This document shows, one piece after another, positions 1 through 11,300 of a DNA stretch of 60,329 nt (its first letter is position 1; the number at the start of each line of letters is the position of its first letter). The stretch comes from an uncultured Sphingorhabdus sp. (lineage in GTDB: Bacteria; Pseudomonadota; Alphaproteobacteria; Sphingomonadales; Sphingomonadaceae). The notes beneath the pieces were generated by a model. It had not been told where the DNA came from. It made no database searches and saw nothing but the letters and a program-made list of their open reading frames with translations. The DNA lies in NCBI GenBank assembly GCA_937873665.1, contig CALMYW010000404.1, positions 1-60,329 on the forward strand, in the 5' to 3' direction. Made by a program: the position numbers and the translations under genes.

Positions 1-1377
1 TCGCTCCGCCTGCCGCCGGGCGTTTCGGGTACCATCGTCGAAGTGCGCGTCTTCAACCGCCACGGCATCGACAAGGACGAGCGCGCGATGGCCATCGAGC
101 GCGAGGAAATCGAACGCCTTGCGAAGGACCGTGAAGACGAACGCTCGATCCTCAACCGCGCCACCTATAACCGCCTGAAGGATATGCTGATCGGCCAGAC
201 TGCCGCCGCCAGCCCCAAGGGCATCAAGAAGGGCGAAAAGATTTCGGAGGAAAACCTCGCTGAAGTCGAACGTCATGAATGGTGGAAGATTGCGGTCACC
301 GACGACAAGGTCCAGTCTGACCTTGAAGCGGTGAAGGCGCAGTATGACGAGACCGCCAAGGCGATCCAGGAGAAGTTCGAGGACCGCAAGGAAAAGCTCG
401 AACGCGGCGACGAACTCGCCCCGGGCGTGCTCAAGATGGTCAAGGTCTTCGTTGCCATCAAGCGCAAGCTGCAGCCGGGTGACAAGATGGCCGGCCGCCA
501 CGGTAACAAGGGTATCATCAGCCGCATCCTGCCGGCCGAAGACATGCCTTTCCTCGCCGACGGAACGCCGGTCGATTTCGTGCTCAACCCGCTGGGCGTG
601 CCTTCGCGTATGAACGTCGGCCAGATCTTCGAAACGCATCTGGGCTGGGCCGCGCGCGGTCTGGGCAAGCAGGTCCAGTCGGCGCTTGAAGATTGGCGCG
701 CTGCCAATCCGAATCCCGAGGCTGGCGCACCGCCCGAAGCCATCCGCGACCGTCTGGTCGATATCTATGGTGACAATTACGCCGCAGAGATCAAGGGACG
801 CTCGGATAGCGATATCATCGAACTGGCAGGAAATCTCGCCGCAGGCGTCCCGATGGGTACGCCGGTGTTCGATGGTGCGAAGGAACAGGACGTTGCCGAC
901 ATGCTGGCCCGCGCCGGTTTCGACGTCTCTGGCCAGAGCGACCTTTATGACGGCCGCACAGGTGACAAGTTCGACCGCAAGGTGACCGTGGGCTATATGT
1001 ATATGCTCAAGCTGCACCACCTGGTCGACGACAAGATCCACGCCCGCTCGATCGGCCCCTACAGCCTCGTCACCCAGCAGCCGCTGGGCGGTAAGGCACA
1101 GTTCGGTGGCCAGCGCTTCGGGGAAATGGAGGTCTGGGCGCTTCAGGCCTATGGCGCAGCCTATACGCTGCAGGAAATGCTGACGGTGAAATCGGACGAC
1201 GTGGTCGGCCGCACCAAGGTTTACGAAGCGATCGTCAAGGGCGACGACACCTTCGAAGCCGGCATTCCGGAGAGCTTCAACGTTCTCGTCAAGGAAATGC
1301 GCTCGCTCGGTCTCAATGTCGACCTCAAGTCGATTAACGATGCCGAAGAAGACGATCTGCCGGAGGCTGCGGAATAA
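1..1377 (+). CDS. rpoB: RNA polymerase beta subunit, C-terminal part (5' truncated by the window)
   Basis: This is the last 458 residues of the beta subunit of DNA-dependent RNA polymerase; the reading frame is already open at base 1. The segment around 478-660 encodes [13 protein letters not shown] and then [13 protein letters not shown], the conserved beta block that contributes to the active centre and contacts beta prime. The end of the protein contains the [19 protein letters not shown] motif of the beta C-terminal clamp region. A GTG at 43 is an internal valine, not a start, because the preceding codons continue the conserved beta sequence ([17 protein letters not shown]). The gene is followed after 84 bases by rpoC on the same strand, the usual rpoBC order. 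Confidence 0.98.
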   Translation, partial: SLRLPPGVSGTIVEVRVFNRHGIDKDERAMAIEREEIERLAKDREDERSILNRATYNRLKDMLIGQTAAASPKGIKKGEKISEENLAEVERHEWWKIAVTDDKVQSDLEAVKAQYDETAKAIQEKFEDRKEKLERGDELAPGVLKMVKVFVAIKRKLQPGDKMAGRHGNKGIISRILPAEDMPFLADGTPVDFVLNPLGVPSRMNVGQIFETHLGWAARGLGKQVQSALEDWRAANPNPEAGAPPEAIRDRLVDIYGDNYAAEIKGRSDSDIIELAGNLAAGVPMGTPVFDGAKEQDVADMLARAGFDVSGQSDLYDGRTGDKFDRKVTVGYMYMLKLHHLVDDKIHARSIGPYSLVTQQPLGGKAQFGGQRFGEMEVWALQAYGAAYTLQEMLTVKSDDVVGRTKVYEAIVKGDDTFEAGIPESFNVLVKEMRSLGLNVDLKSINDAEEDDLPEAAE

Positions 1378-1461
1378 GAAGGCCGGGCGGCAGAAATGCC
1401 GCCCCTTTCCCCGCCCTATGGATGAATTTTCGGAGCCTTTCAGCTCCATGAGGACACAAAG

Positions 1462-4400
1462 ATGAACGATCTTACCAAATTCAGCAATCCGCTCGCCAAG
1501 CCGGAAACCTTTGACCAGATCCAGATTGGCATCGCGTCGCCGGAGAAAATCCGCAGCTGGTCTTTCGGCGAAATCAAGAAGCCGGAAACGATCAACTACC
1601 GCACGTTCAAGCCAGAGCGTGACGGCCTGTTCTGCGCCCGTATCTTCGGCCCCGTAAAGGACTATGAGTGCCTGTGCGGTAAATATAAGCGCATGAAATA
1701 TAAGGGCGTCGTCTGCGAAAAGTGCGGCGTCGAAGTCACCGTAACCAAGGTGCGTCGTGAGCGCATGGGCCATATCGAGCTCGCCGCTCCGGTCGCGCAT
1801 ATCTGGTTCCTGAAGTCGCTGCCGTCGCGCATCGGCTTGCTGCTCGACATGCAGTTGAAGCAGCTCGAACGCGTCCTCTATTTCGAGCATTATATCGTCA
1901 CCGAACCCGGCCTGACCGCGCTTGAGAAGTTCCAGCTTCTGACCGAAGACGAACTGCTCGCAGCCCAGGACGAATATGGCGAAGACGCCTTCACCGCCGG
2001 CATCGGTGCCGAAGCCGTCAAGCAGATGCTGATGGACCTCGACCTCGAACAGGAACGGGTCGATCTGATGGAGGAACTGGCAACGACCAAGTCGGAGCTG
2101 AAGCCCAAGAAGATCATCAAGCGCCTGAAGGTAGTCGAAAGCTTCATCGATTCGGGCAACCGCCCCGAATGGATGATCCTCGACGTTATCCCGGTCATTC
2201 CGCCCGAACTGCGCCCGCTGGTTCCGCTGGATGGCGGCCGTTTCGCGACTTCGGATCTGAACGATCTCTATCGCCGCGTCATCAACCGTAACAACCGCTT
2301 GAAGCGCCTGATAGAGCTGCGCGCGCCGGACATCATCGTCCGCAACGAAAAGCGCATGCTGCAGGAAGCTGTCGACGCACTGTTCGACAATGGCCGCCGC
2401 GGTCGCACCATCACCGGCGCCAACAAGCGTCCGCTGAAGTCGCTGTCCGACATGCTTAAGGGCAAGCAGGGCCGCTTCCGTCAGAACCTGCTCGGCAAGC
2501 GCGTCGACTATTCGGGCCGTTCGGTCATCGTGACCGGTCCGGAACTCAAACTGCACCAGTGTGGCCTGCCGAAGAAGATGGCGCTCGAGCTGTTCAAGCC
2601 GTTCATCTACTCGCGCCTCGATGCCAAGGGTCTTTCGATGACCCTGAAGCAGGCGAAGAAGTGGGTCGAGAAGGAGCGCAAGGAAGTCTGGGACATCCTC
2701 GACGAGGTTATTCGCGAGCATCCGGTTCTGCTGAACCGCGCACCGACGCTGCACCGTTTGGGCATCCAGGCGTTCGAACCTGTCCTCATCGAAGGCAAGG
2801 CGATCCAGCTGCACCCGCTCGTTTGCTCGGCCTTCAACGCCGACTTTGACGGTGACCAGATGGCCGTTCACGTACCGCTTTCGCTGGAAGCCCAGCTTGA
2901 AGCGCGCGTGCTGATGATGTCGACCAACAACATCCTCTCACCCGCCAACGGCAAGCCGATCATCGTTCCTTCACAGGACATGGTGCTTGGTCTCTATTAT
3001 CTGTCGATGGACCGCGAAGGCGAGCCGGGCGAAGGCATGATCCTTTCGGACATGGCCGAAGTCCACCAGGCGCTCGAAGTCGGCGCCGTTACCCTGCACT
3101 CGAAGATCACCAGCCGTGTTCCGCAGACCGGTGAAGACAAGGTCGAGCGCATGGTGCGTTACCAGACCACTCCGGGTCGCATGCTGATCGGCGAATGCCT
3201 GCCGAAGTCGCACACCGTGCCCTTCGATGTGGTCAACCGCCTGCTCACCAAGAAGGAAATCGGCGACGTTATCGACCAAGTCTATCGTCACACCGGCCAG
3301 AAGGACACCGTCCTCTTTGCCGACGCGATCATGGCGCTTGGATTCCGCCACGCCTTCAAGGCCGGCATCAGCTTCGGCAAGGATGACATGATCATCCCGA
3401 ACGAAAAGGACGGACTGGTCAATGAAACCAAGGCGATCGTAGCTGATTTCGAACAGCAATATCAGGACGGTCTGATCACCCAGCAGGAAAAGTACAACAA
3501 GGTGATCGACGCCTGGAGCCGTTGCGGTGATCAGGTGGCGAACGCCATGATGGATAAGCTGAAGGCGACGCCGAAGGACGAGCATGGCCGAGAAGCGCCG
3601 ATCAACTCGATCTACATGATGGCCCACTCGGGCGCTCGTGGTTCGCCGGCGCAGATGAAGCAGCTGGGCGGGATGCGCGGCCTGATGGCCAAGCCGTCGG
3701 GCGAGATCATCGAAACGCCGATCATCTCGAACTTCAAGGAAGGTCTGACCGTTCTTGAATATTTCAACTCGACCCACGGTGCCCGTAAGGGTCTGGCCGA
3801 TACCGCGCTCAAGACGGCAAACTCGGGTTACCTGACCCGCCGTCTGGTCGACGTGTCGCAGGATTGCACCATCGTCGAAATCGACTGCGGTACCGAACGT
3901 GCGCTGGAAATGCGCGCCATCGTCCAAGGCGGCTCGACCATCGCATCGCTCGGAGAGCGTGTACTCGGCCGTACTACAGCCGAAGACATTGTCGGTGCCG
4001 ATGGCAAGGTTGCCATCCCCACCGGCAGCCTGCTCGACGAAGCGGCCATTGCGCAGATTGAGGAAATCGGCCTGCAGGCCCTCAAGATCCGCAGCCCTCT
4101 GGTTTGCGAATCGAAGGTCGGCGTCTGCGGAACCTGCTATGGTCGCGATCTGGCCCGCGGTACTCCGGTGAATATCGGTGAAGCTGTCGGCGTTATCGCA
4201 GCCCAGTCGATCGGTGAGCCGGGTACGCAGCTGACCATGCGTACCTTCCACATCGGCGGTGCGGCGCAGCTCAACGAAACGTCGAACCTCGACGCTTCGG
4301 TCGATGGCGTTGTCACTTATCGTGATCTGCCGACGCTGGTCGATAAGCGCGGTCGCCGTATCGCCATGGCGCGTAACGGCGAACTGATCTTGTCGGACAA

Positions 4401-5724
4401 GGAAGGCCGCGAACTTGAAATGCACCGTCTGCCCTTCGGCGCGACGCTGGCATTTGAAGACGGAGCCAAGGTGAAAGCGGGCGACCGCCTCGCCGAATGG
4501 GATCCGTTCACCATGCCGGTCATCACCGAAAAGCCGGGTATCGTGAAGTTCCAGGATCTGCTCGACGGCAAGACCCTGATCGAACAGACCGACGATGCCA
4601 CCGGCATCGCCCAACGCGTCGTGATTGAATATCGTGGTGCGGCTCGCGGCAAAAAGGAAGACCTGCGTCCCCGCCTGACCCTGCTTGATGACGATAGCGG
4701 CGAAGCTGCGCGCTATCTGCTGAGCGTCGGCACGATGCTGTCGGTTGAAGACGGTACGAAGGTCGAAGCGGGCGACGTTCTCGCTCGTGTGACCCGCGAG
4801 TCGGCCAAGACCCGCGACATCACCGGCGGTCTGCCGCGCGTTGCCGAACTGTTCGAAGCGCGCGTTCCGAAGGACAATGCGATCATCGCCAAAATTTCGG
4901 GCCGGATCGAATTCGTCCGCGACTATAAGGCGAAGCGTAAAATCGCGATTGTTCCCGAGGAAGGTGATCGGATTGAGTATCTGATCCCGAAATCGAAGGT
5001 GCTCGATGTGCAGGAAGGCGATTTCGTCCGTAAGGGTGACAACCTGATTGCCGGTTCGCCAAACCCGCACGACATCCTCGAAGTATTGGGCGTGGAAGCG
5101 CTGGCCGAATATCTGGTCGCTGAAATCCAGGAAGTCTATCGACTGCAGGGCGTGAAGATCAACGACAAGCACATCGAGGTGATCGTTCGCCAGATGCTGC
5201 AGAAGGTTGAAATCACCAATGGCGGTGACACCACTTTGCTGGCCGGCGAACAGGTCGACCGCGAAGAGATGGATGCGATCAACGCCAAGCTGCAGCCCGG
5301 TCAGCAGCCTGCCGAAGGCAATCCTGTCCTGCTCGGCATCACCAAGGCGTCGCTGCAAACCCGCAGCTTCATCTCGGCAGCATCGTTCCAAGAGACCACC
5401 CGCGTGCTGACGCAGGCAGCGGTTGAGGGCAAGAAAGACGTCCTCACCGGCCTCAAGGAAAACGTCATCGTTGGTCGTCTGATCCCGGCCGGTACCGGCT
5501 CGGCAATGAACCGCATCCGCGTGGCTGCAACCAGCCGTGATGCAGCGCTCCGCGCCAGCTATCGCAAGCTGCAGGAAAGCCTGATTGCTCCAGAAACCGC
5601 CGCTGAAGAGCATGCGGCCGAACTGGCCCAGGGCCCCGAAGCCGCGCTTGGTGACGATCCGATCGGCATGATGGAGCACACGCCCGAAACCGTTGAGGAT
5701 TTCGAAGGCGACACCGAGGCATAA
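1462..5724 (+). CDS. rpoC: RNA polymerase beta prime subunit
   Basis: This is the full-length catalytic beta prime subunit (1420 residues, normal for alphaproteobacteria). The zinc-ribbon cysteines are at residues 70, 72, 85 and 88. The absolutely conserved NADFDGD motif is at residues 459-465, with the three magnesium-binding aspartates D461, D463 and D465. The second zinc site is visible further on as DCGT and [11 protein letters not shown]. The bridge-helix/trigger-loop region appears as [17 protein letters not shown]. The start ATG is preceded by GAGGA about eight bases upstream. The gene follows rpoB and ends just before a strong hairpin terminator, so it is probably the last gene of the rplJL-rpoBC transcript. 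A 921-codon open frame on the opposite strand is a shadow. Confidence 0.99.
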   Translation: MNDLTKFSNPLAKPETFDQIQIGIASPEKIRSWSFGEIKKPETINYRTFKPERDGLFCARIFGPVKDYECLCGKYKRMKYKGVVCEKCGVEVTVTKVRRERMGHIELAAPVAHIWFLKSLPSRIGLLLDMQLKQLERVLYFEHYIVTEPGLTALEKFQLLTEDELLAAQDEYGEDAFTAGIGAEAVKQMLMDLDLEQERVDLMEELATTKSELKPKKIIKRLKVVESFIDSGNRPEWMILDVIPVIPPELRPLVPLDGGRFATSDLNDLYRRVINRNNRLKRLIELRAPDIIVRNEKRMLQEAVDALFDNGRRGRTITGANKRPLKSLSDMLKGKQGRFRQNLLGKRVDYSGRSVIVTGPELKLHQCGLPKKMALELFKPFIYSRLDAKGLSMTLKQAKKWVEKERKEVWDILDEVIREHPVLLNRAPTLHRLGIQAFEPVLIEGKAIQLHPLVCSAFNADFDGDQMAVHVPLSLEAQLEARVLMMSTNNILSPANGKPIIVPSQDMVLGLYYLSMDREGEPGEGMILSDMAEVHQALEVGAVTLHSKITSRVPQTGEDKVERMVRYQTTPGRMLIGECLPKSHTVPFDVVNRLLTKKEIGDVIDQVYRHTGQKDTVLFADAIMALGFRHAFKAGISFGKDDMIIPNEKDGLVNETKAIVADFEQQYQDGLITQQEKYNKVIDAWSRCGDQVANAMMDKLKATPKDEHGREAPINSIYMMAHSGARGSPAQMKQLGGMRGLMAKPSGEIIETPIISNFKEGLTVLEYFNSTHGARKGLADTALKTANSGYLTRRLVDVSQDCTIVEIDCGTERALEMRAIVQGGSTIASLGERVLGRTTAEDIVGADGKVAIPTGSLLDEAAIAQIEEIGLQALKIRSPLVCESKVGVCGTCYGRDLARGTPVNIGEAVGVIAAQSIGEPGTQLTMRTFHIGGAAQLNETSNLDASVDGVVTYRDLPTLVDKRGRRIAMARNGELILSDKEGRELEMHRLPFGATLAFEDGAKVKAGDRLAEWDPFTMPVITEKPGIVKFQDLLDGKTLIEQTDDATGIAQRVVIEYRGAARGKKEDLRPRLTLLDDDSGEAARYLLSVGTMLSVEDGTKVEAGDVLARVTRESAKTRDITGGLPRVAELFEARVPKDNAIIAKISGRIEFVRDYKAKRKIAIVPEEGDRIEYLIPKSKVLDVQEGDFVRKGDNLIAGSPNPHDILEVLGVEALAEYLVAEIQEVYRLQGVKINDKHIEVIVRQMLQKVEITNGGDTTLLAGEQVDREEMDAINAKLQPGQQPAEGNPVLLGITKASLQTRSFISAASFQETTRVLTQAAVEGKKDVLTGLKENVIVGRLIPAGTGSAMNRIRVAATSRDAALRASYRKLQESLIAPETAAEEHAAELAQGPEAALGDDPIGMMEHTPETVEDFEGDTEA

Positions 5725-5745
5725 TCCCCCTCGCAACCAACATAT

Positions 5746-5780
5746 AAAAACCCGCCGGAAGCAATTTCGGCGGGTTTTTT
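5746..5780 (+). terminator. Rho-independent terminator of rpoBC
   Basis: A GC-rich stem (CCCGCCG at 5751-5757 with CGGCGGG at 5768-5774) is flanked by an A run upstream and followed by six T residues. It lies 22 bases after the rpoC stop. Because the stem is flanked by A and T runs, it can also terminate the minus-strand lipoprotein gene that ends at 5806. Confidence 0.93.
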
Positions 5781-5805
5781 GTTGGGTTATCGTCGCATGG
5801 CCAAG

Positions 5806-6111
5806 TTAGATATCAAGCTCTTTCTCCGCCGCGATCTCGGCTTCCAGCGCTTCATATTGGATGCACGCCTCGCGATCACCATCAGCGCAATCCTTGCGCG
5901 CTTCGTCGCGCTTGCGCGCCAGCTTGCCCAGCCGCTCTTCCTGTTTGCGCATTTCCCGTCCGCGCTTCTCATCGGCTTCGGACTGGCTGGTGGTCATCAC
6001 ATCGGCGGTTTTGGAGACTACCTTGATAGGTGCCGTCACTACGTCTCCGACTACCGAAGCCACACAGCCCGGGAGTAAAGCGAACAAGGGCAGAATAATG
6101 ATGGGGCGCAT
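5806..6111 (-). CDS. Small putative lipoprotein with charged coiled-coil-like tail
   Basis: The product is 101 residues. The N-terminus (MRPIIILPLFALLPGC) is a short signal peptide ending in a lipobox, so Cys16 should be lipidated. The mature part has a short valine-rich stretch and then a highly charged heptad-like helix (KRGREMRKQEERLGKLARKRDEA in essence) with two cysteines near the C-terminus (KDCADGDREAC) that could pair in the periplasm. I chose the ATG at 6111 because a GGAG lies eight bases upstream; an in-frame TTG two codons earlier would sit too close to it. I do not recognise the family. The gene converges on rpoC and shares its terminator. Confidence 0.7.
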   Translation of the reverse strand: MRPIIILPLFALLPGCVASVVGDVVTAPIKVVSKTADVMTTSQSEADEKRGREMRKQEERLGKLARKRDEARKDCADGDREACIQYEALEAEIAAEKELDI

Positions 6112-6177
6112 GCACAATCTCCAAGCTTTTTGCAGAATAGCGCACTCATACTGTCCTGTCTCTGAACATTAGACGCT

Positions 6178-6208
6178 TTGACATTTGAATTCGGACAAAG
6201 CGTGATAG
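6178..6208 (+). promoter_or_regulatory. Possible promoter of aqpZ
   Basis: TTGACA at 6178-6183 is a perfect -35 hexamer. The -10 partner is weaker: GTGATA or TGATAG at 6202-6208, with 18 or 19 base spacing. The site lies about 45 bases upstream of the aqpZ start. The -35 match is seen directly; its use is inferred. Confidence 0.35.
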
Positions 6209-6251
6209 CCTTGCTGCGCCGCGTCTTGGTCGGCGCAAGAGGAGGATGTTC

Positions 6252-6953
6252 ATGAGCAATATTCAACGGGGGATCGCCGAATTTATCGGCACATTCTGGC
6301 TGGTGCTGGGCGGGTGCGGTAGCGCGGTAATCTCAGCTGCCTTTCCCGAGGTCGGAATTGGCCTTTTGGGCGTTTCGCTCGCCTTTGGGCTAACGGTTGT
6401 CACCATGGCCTTTGCCATTGGCCATATTTCGGGTTGTCACCTGAACCCGGCGGTCACTTTCGGGTTGTGGGCTGGCGGGCGTTTCGACGCCAAAGACATC
6501 CCGCTTTATGTGATTTCGCAAACATTGGGCGCGATTGCCGCTGCCTTCACGCTGTTTGTCATCGCGACCGGCAAGGCAGACTATTCGCTGGTGACCAACG
6601 GCCTTGCCGCCAACGGGGTGGGTGAGGGTTCACCCGGCGGTTATGCGATGATGACAGGCTTTCTGGTCGAGCTGCTGCTGACCTTTTTCTTTCTGTTCGT
6701 GATCATGGGCGCGACCGATGCCAAGGCACCGGCAGGCTTTGCGCCGCTCGCCATCGGTCTGATGCTGGCATTGATCCACCTGATCTCGATTCCGGTGACC
6801 AACACCTCGGTGAATCCGGCGCGCAGCACTGGCCCGGCGCTGGTCGTGGGCGGGTTGGCTTTGCAACAGCTTTGGCTGTTCTGGGTCGCGCCAATCCTTG
6901 GCGGCCTGCTCGGCGGTTTCGTCTATAAGGAACTGAACAAGACTGCGGCTTGA
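6252..6953 (+). CDS. aqpZ: Aquaporin Z-type water channel
   Basis: This is a 233-residue inner-membrane aquaporin that allows passive water flow. Both NPA boxes are present: [16 protein letters not shown] in the first half and [15 protein letters not shown] in the second. The second half also has the His in ALIHLISIP and the Arg right after NPA that form the narrow water-selective filter of AqpZ. Six hydrophobic segments can be read. The start was placed at the second of two close ATGs because AAGAGGAGG ends six bases before it; the first ATG abuts that ribosome binding site. The gene converges on galU with only six bases between stops. A glycerol facilitator is less likely because the selectivity residues are of the AqpZ kind. 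Confidence 0.95.
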   Translation: MSNIQRGIAEFIGTFWLVLGGCGSAVISAAFPEVGIGLLGVSLAFGLTVVTMAFAIGHISGCHLNPAVTFGLWAGGRFDAKDIPLYVISQTLGAIAAAFTLFVIATGKADYSLVTNGLAANGVGEGSPGGYAMMTGFLVELLLTFFFLFVIMGATDAKAPAGFAPLAIGLMLALIHLISIPVTNTSVNPARSTGPALVVGGLALQQLWLFWVAPILGGLLGGFVYKELNKTAA

Positions 6954-6959
6954 ACGAAA

Positions 6960-7829
6960 CTAACCGACGAGGCGCTGTGCCATGGCGCGCACCTCGTCGG
7001 CCATGTCGGGCCGGGAAAGCGCCACAGCCAGATTGGCCTCGATATAGCCTGTCTTCGACCCGCAATCATAGCGTGCGCCATCAAAGGTGACCGCGTGGAA
7101 GGGCTGGTTGCCGATCATCTGCGCCATCGCGTCGGTCAGCTGGATTTCACCGCCCGCACCCTTGCCCTGATGCTCAAGCACGCGCATCACCTCCGGCTGC
7201 AGGATATAGCGACCAGAGATGATCAGGTTTGACGGCGCAGCCTCGACCGCAGGCTTTTCAACCAAGCCTTTGACCTCGGTCAGCTTGCCTTGCGCGCTGC
7301 CGGGATCAATCACGCCATAGCTCGACACCTGTACGTGCGGCACTTCAAGCACGCTCAGCAAATTGCCACCGACGCGTTCATATTCCTCCACCATCTGCGC
7401 CATGCAGCCGGGCGAGCCGTGCATGAACTCATCGGGCAGGAAAATGGCGAAAGGCTCATCCCCCACAATATCGCGCGCGCACCAGATGGCATGACCCAGC
7501 CCCATCGGTTCCTGCTGGCGCACATAGGCGCAATTGCCGGGCCCCAAACGGGTCGGTTCCAGTACGGAAATATCCTTGCCGCGATCGGTCATCGTCCGCT
7601 CAAGCTCATAGGCGATGTCGAAATGGTCCTCGATCGCGCTTTTGCCGCGACCGGTGACGAAGATCATCTGCTCGATGCCGGCTTCGCGCGCTTCATCGAC
7701 CGCATATTGGATCAGCGGGCGATCGACCACCGGCAGCATCTCTTTCGGGATCGCTTTGGTTGCAGGCAGAAAGCGTGTGCCAAGTCCGGCGACGGGAAAC
7801 ACGGCCTTGCGGATGGGTTTGTGCGTCAT
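6960..7829 (-). CDS. galU: UTP-glucose-1-phosphate uridylyltransferase
   Basis: This cytoplasmic enzyme makes UDP-glucose from UTP and glucose 1-phosphate for envelope polysaccharide and glycolipid synthesis. The 289-residue product starts with the nucleotidyltransferase signature FPVAGLGTRFLPATKAIPKEMLP (glycine-rich loop plus KEMLP) and has VEKP (uridine/sugar site) in the middle and DGARYDCGSKTGY near the end, all typical of bacterial GalU. It is the last gene of a long minus-strand run that begins with sua5. Thirty-two bases separate it from msrA. In a sphingomonad its UDP-glucose and downstream UDP-glucuronate would feed glycosphingolipids and exopolysaccharide. Confidence 0.95.
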   Translation of the reverse strand: MTHKPIRKAVFPVAGLGTRFLPATKAIPKEMLPVVDRPLIQYAVDEAREAGIEQMIFVTGRGKSAIEDHFDIAYELERTMTDRGKDISVLEPTRLGPGNCAYVRQQEPMGLGHAIWCARDIVGDEPFAIFLPDEFMHGSPGCMAQMVEEYERVGGNLLSVLEVPHVQVSSYGVIDPGSAQGKLTEVKGLVEKPAVEAAPSNLIISGRYILQPEVMRVLEHQGKGAGGEIQLTDAMAQMIGNQPFHAVTFDGARYDCGSKTGYIEANLAVALSRPDMADEVRAMAQRLVG

Positions 7830-7861
7830 GCCCTAAACCATAGCGAAACATGGTTAAATGT

Positions 7862-8389
7862 CTATGATACCAGCTTTTCGGCAAAACCCTTTTTAAGCTT
7901 CGCGAGCTTGGGTGGAATTACGGCAAGGCAATAGGGATTACGCTGACCTTCGCCATCCCAATAGTCCTGATGATAATCCTCGGCTGGATACCATGTGGCA
8001 GGCCCTTCGATGGTTGTGACTATGGGCGCTGGCCAATCGGCTTGGGCGCGAACGATAGCCGCCTCGGCCTCGGCGCGTTGCTCATCGTCGAGCGGGAAAA
8101 TTGCCGAGCGGTACTGCGTTCCGATGTCGTTGCCCTGCCGGTTGAGCTGGGTCGGATCGTGCGTCGCAAAGTGGATATCGAGCAGGTCGGAATAGCCGAT
8201 TACGTCCGCGTCATAGCCTATGCGGATCGCCTCGGCATGGCCGGTCGTACCACTGCACACCGTCTTGTAATCCGGATTTTCAACGCTTCCGCCGATATAG
8301 CCGCTTTCCACCGACTGGACGCCATCCAGTTGTTTGAACACCGCCTCGGTGCACCAGAAACACCCGCCTGCAAAAATTGCCTCAGCCAC
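7862..8389 (-). CDS. msrA: Peptide-methionine (S)-S-oxide reductase
   Basis: MsrA reduces methionine S-sulfoxide in proteins, using thioredoxin. The 175-residue protein opens with FAGGCFWCTEAVF; Cys10 is the catalytic cysteine in the GCFW motif. YPAEDYHQDY, the conserved substrate-pocket motif, lies at residues 134-143, and NPYCLAV places a resolving cysteine at residue 154. The ATG start overlaps the stop of the upstream RND permease by eight bases, suggesting translational coupling. Linking a repair enzyme to an efflux operon is plausible but may only reflect compact packing. Confidence 0.96.
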   Translation of the reverse strand: MAEAIFAGGCFWCTEAVFKQLDGVQSVESGYIGGSVENPDYKTVCSGTTGHAEAIRIGYDADVIGYSDLLDIHFATHDPTQLNRQGNDIGTQYRSAIFPLDDEQRAEAEAAIVRAQADWPAPIVTTIEGPATWYPAEDYHQDYWDGEGQRNPYCLAVIPPKLAKLKKGFAEKLVS

Positions 8390-11300
8390 TTGTCGCTTCC
8401 TTTGTCAAACGTGCAGCCTCCTTCTTTTCCTCACGGCCGCGTACCACGAGCAGATACATGGCGGGCGTGACGATGCGCGACAAGAGGGTCGAGGAAATAA
8501 GTCCGCCAATCAGCACGATTGCCAGCGGGCCATAAAGATTGCCCCCGAACATCGCGAGCGGCAGCAGGCCACCGATGGCGGTAACCGAAGTCAGGAGCAC
8601 CGGCAGGAAGCGCACCTCGCCCGCTTGCTCGATGGCGTCGCGCAGTCCCAGCCCACGCTCGCGCAACTGCGAGGTGAAATCGACCAGCAGGATCGAATTT
8701 TTGATCTCGATTCCGATCAGCGCAACAAAGCCGATCACGGCGAGGAAGGAAAGGTTGTTCCCCGTCACCAGCAGGGCGATCAGGCCGCCAAAGGTTCCGA
8801 GCGGGATTACCCCCGCGACCACCAGCGCCTCGCGAAACTCGCCGAATTCCGCAACCAAAATGCCGAAAATGATGAACAATGCGATGAGGATGACCGGGCC
8901 GAAGCCGGAGAAAGTATCGTTGATCTTCTCTGCCTCACCACCGACCCGGATGGAATAGCCGAGCGGAAGTTTGATCTTGTCCAATTCCGCCTTGGCCGCT
9001 TGGGTGATTTTCGAAGGCAGCGCACCGTCCTGGGTTTGTGCGGTGATCTCCACCGTCCTTTCCAGATTGCGGCGCGTGATTAACGGCGCCACCGCGACCA
9101 GCTTCGGATCGGTAATCTCGCCCAAGGCAACCGGGGCACCTGCCCGTGTAGCTACATAGATTTGGTCAAGCGCGGAAACCGGCTGGGTATTGTTCAGTGG
9201 CAAGCGGACGGTGACCGGATAGCTATCCCCTTCATTGTCGCGGAAACTGCCGGCCCGTTCGCCGGATAGCGCCAGCCGGATGATCCGACGTGGCGATCCA
9301 GCCGGAATGTCGAGCAAAGCGGCCTTGCCCTCGTCAATCTGCATATCAAGGTCGAGCCGGTCGGTGGCCACCGGATTTACAATATCGCGCGTTCCCGGCA
9401 CCTTGTGCAGGCTTTCCTGAACCTTTCCGGCCAATTGCTTCAGCACCTCCAAGTCTGGGCCGACCACGCGAAATTCGACGGGTGCGTTTATAGGTGCACC
9501 GTTCTGGAAGAGCACCAACCGCACCCGGGCACCGCTGATCTGGTCAAGCTGTTTCCGGATCCGCTCGACCATCGCCATGCTTTCCTGCCCGCGCCATTTG
9601 TCCATCACGGCGAGCACTTCACCAATGGTGCTGGTCTCTGCAGTTTCAAAGCTGTTGTAAAAAACTGACGGGTTTTTGCGGCCAACATTTTCGGCGCGAA
9701 CCTGTATCGAAGGCTCCTTCGCCAGGATTTCCGATACCTTGCGCACAATCCGGCCGGTTTCATCAAGGCTGGAACCTTGCTCTGCCTGCACCGTCACACG
9801 GAAATAGGATGAATCGGCGTTGGGAAACAGGCTGAATCCCAGAACAGGCACGAGCGCAAATGCTCCCAGCGTAACAGCCAGCGCGCCCCATACACTTCGT
9901 CTCGGATTTTCAAGCCCCTTGTGCAGCACAGGCCGGTAGAAACGATCGATCTTTTCCATCAACCAACGCAGCAACGCATTGCCATGTTCATCACCGTCGC
10001 GCTTGAGCAGCCGGCTGGCGAGGAAGGGAATGATTGTGAGCGAGATGACCAGTGACGCGGTCACGGTGAAGATGATCGTACCGATGAAGCTCATCGTAAA
10101 CTTTCCCGCTCCTTCGGGCAGGAAGAGCATCGGGACGAAAGCAAATACCAGGACGCCGGTGGAGCCCAGCACCGCAAGGCTGATCTCCCTGGTCCCGTCT
10201 ATGGCGGCCTGCACCCGTTCCTTGCCCATCCGCAAATGGCGCGAGACATTTTCAATCACCACGATCGAATCGTCGACCAGCAGGCCAAGCGACAAGATGA
10301 AACCGGCCACCACCAACTGGCTGAGGTTAAAGCCCATGGCATAAACCGCAACCAGTCCCGAGGCGAGCGAGAGCGGGATCGAAACCATGACAATCACCGC
10401 AGCCCGCCAACCCAGCGGCAACAGCGTGATCAACACCAGTGCAAGCGCGAGCGAGAAATCGCGCGCCAGTTCGGCGAGCCTCTTTGCGATGTCGCGGCTC
10501 TGGTCGAATTGCAGCACCACATCAATGTCGGGCGGGAGCACTTTCTTCTGGTTTTCCAGCTCGTCTATCAACGCGTTGCGCAATTTGGTAGCGTCAGTCC
10601 CCGCCTTTTGGTTGGCGGTGATCCAGATTGCCCTTTTTCCATTGTGATAGACCCGCGATCGCGTTTCTTCCGCGCCCCAGAAGACATCGGCGACATCGCC
10701 GACGCGCAGGATCGTGCCTTCGTTCGAACGAAGCGGCAGGTTGCGAATGGTATCGAGCGATTTGAACGCCCCGCCTGCCTCGACATTGAAGCGTTTGGTG
10801 CCGCTGACCACGGCGCCGCTCGCAACATCAGCACCGCCCAGCTTCAGCGCATCGGCGACACTGCTCGCTGGCAGGCGCAATTCGGCAAGCCGTTCGGGCT
10901 TGATCGCAACTGTAACCTCGGGCTGCGACAATCCGTGCACTTCGGATTCACGCACCGCCGTATAGCGCGAAAAGGCCTCTGATATGTCGCGGCCATATTT
11001 TTCCATGCGCCGCCAGCTCGCCGTCTCGCTGACCAGCGCGATCTGCAATACAGAGGCATTGGTGGTCCGCATCTTCTTGAAATCGAGCCGGGCCAGATCG
11101 GCGGGCAGCCTGCTACGGATCGCCGTCACTTCGCGGACGGTATCATTGAAATAGCGATCCGGATCGCCCGACCAGTCAAATTCGGCGCGGATGACGGCGC
11201 TGCTGTCATTGCTGGTCGAAACGATTTCTTTGACGTCCTCCAGCCCCTGCATCAGCTCTTCAATGGGTTTGGCGACCGTTTGCTCCATCTCCTCGGCATC

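Noticed and set aside
2971..5736. A 921-codon open frame on the minus strand, antisense to rpoC
   Set aside because: It lies wholly against the strongly conserved rpoC sequence and its translation has no family motifs. Long antisense frames are common in GC-rich genes with third-base bias.
7835..7856. Six-base inverted repeat upstream of galU
   Set aside because: The stem (AACCAT/ATGGTT) is short and has no T run; it is too weak to call a terminator or operator.
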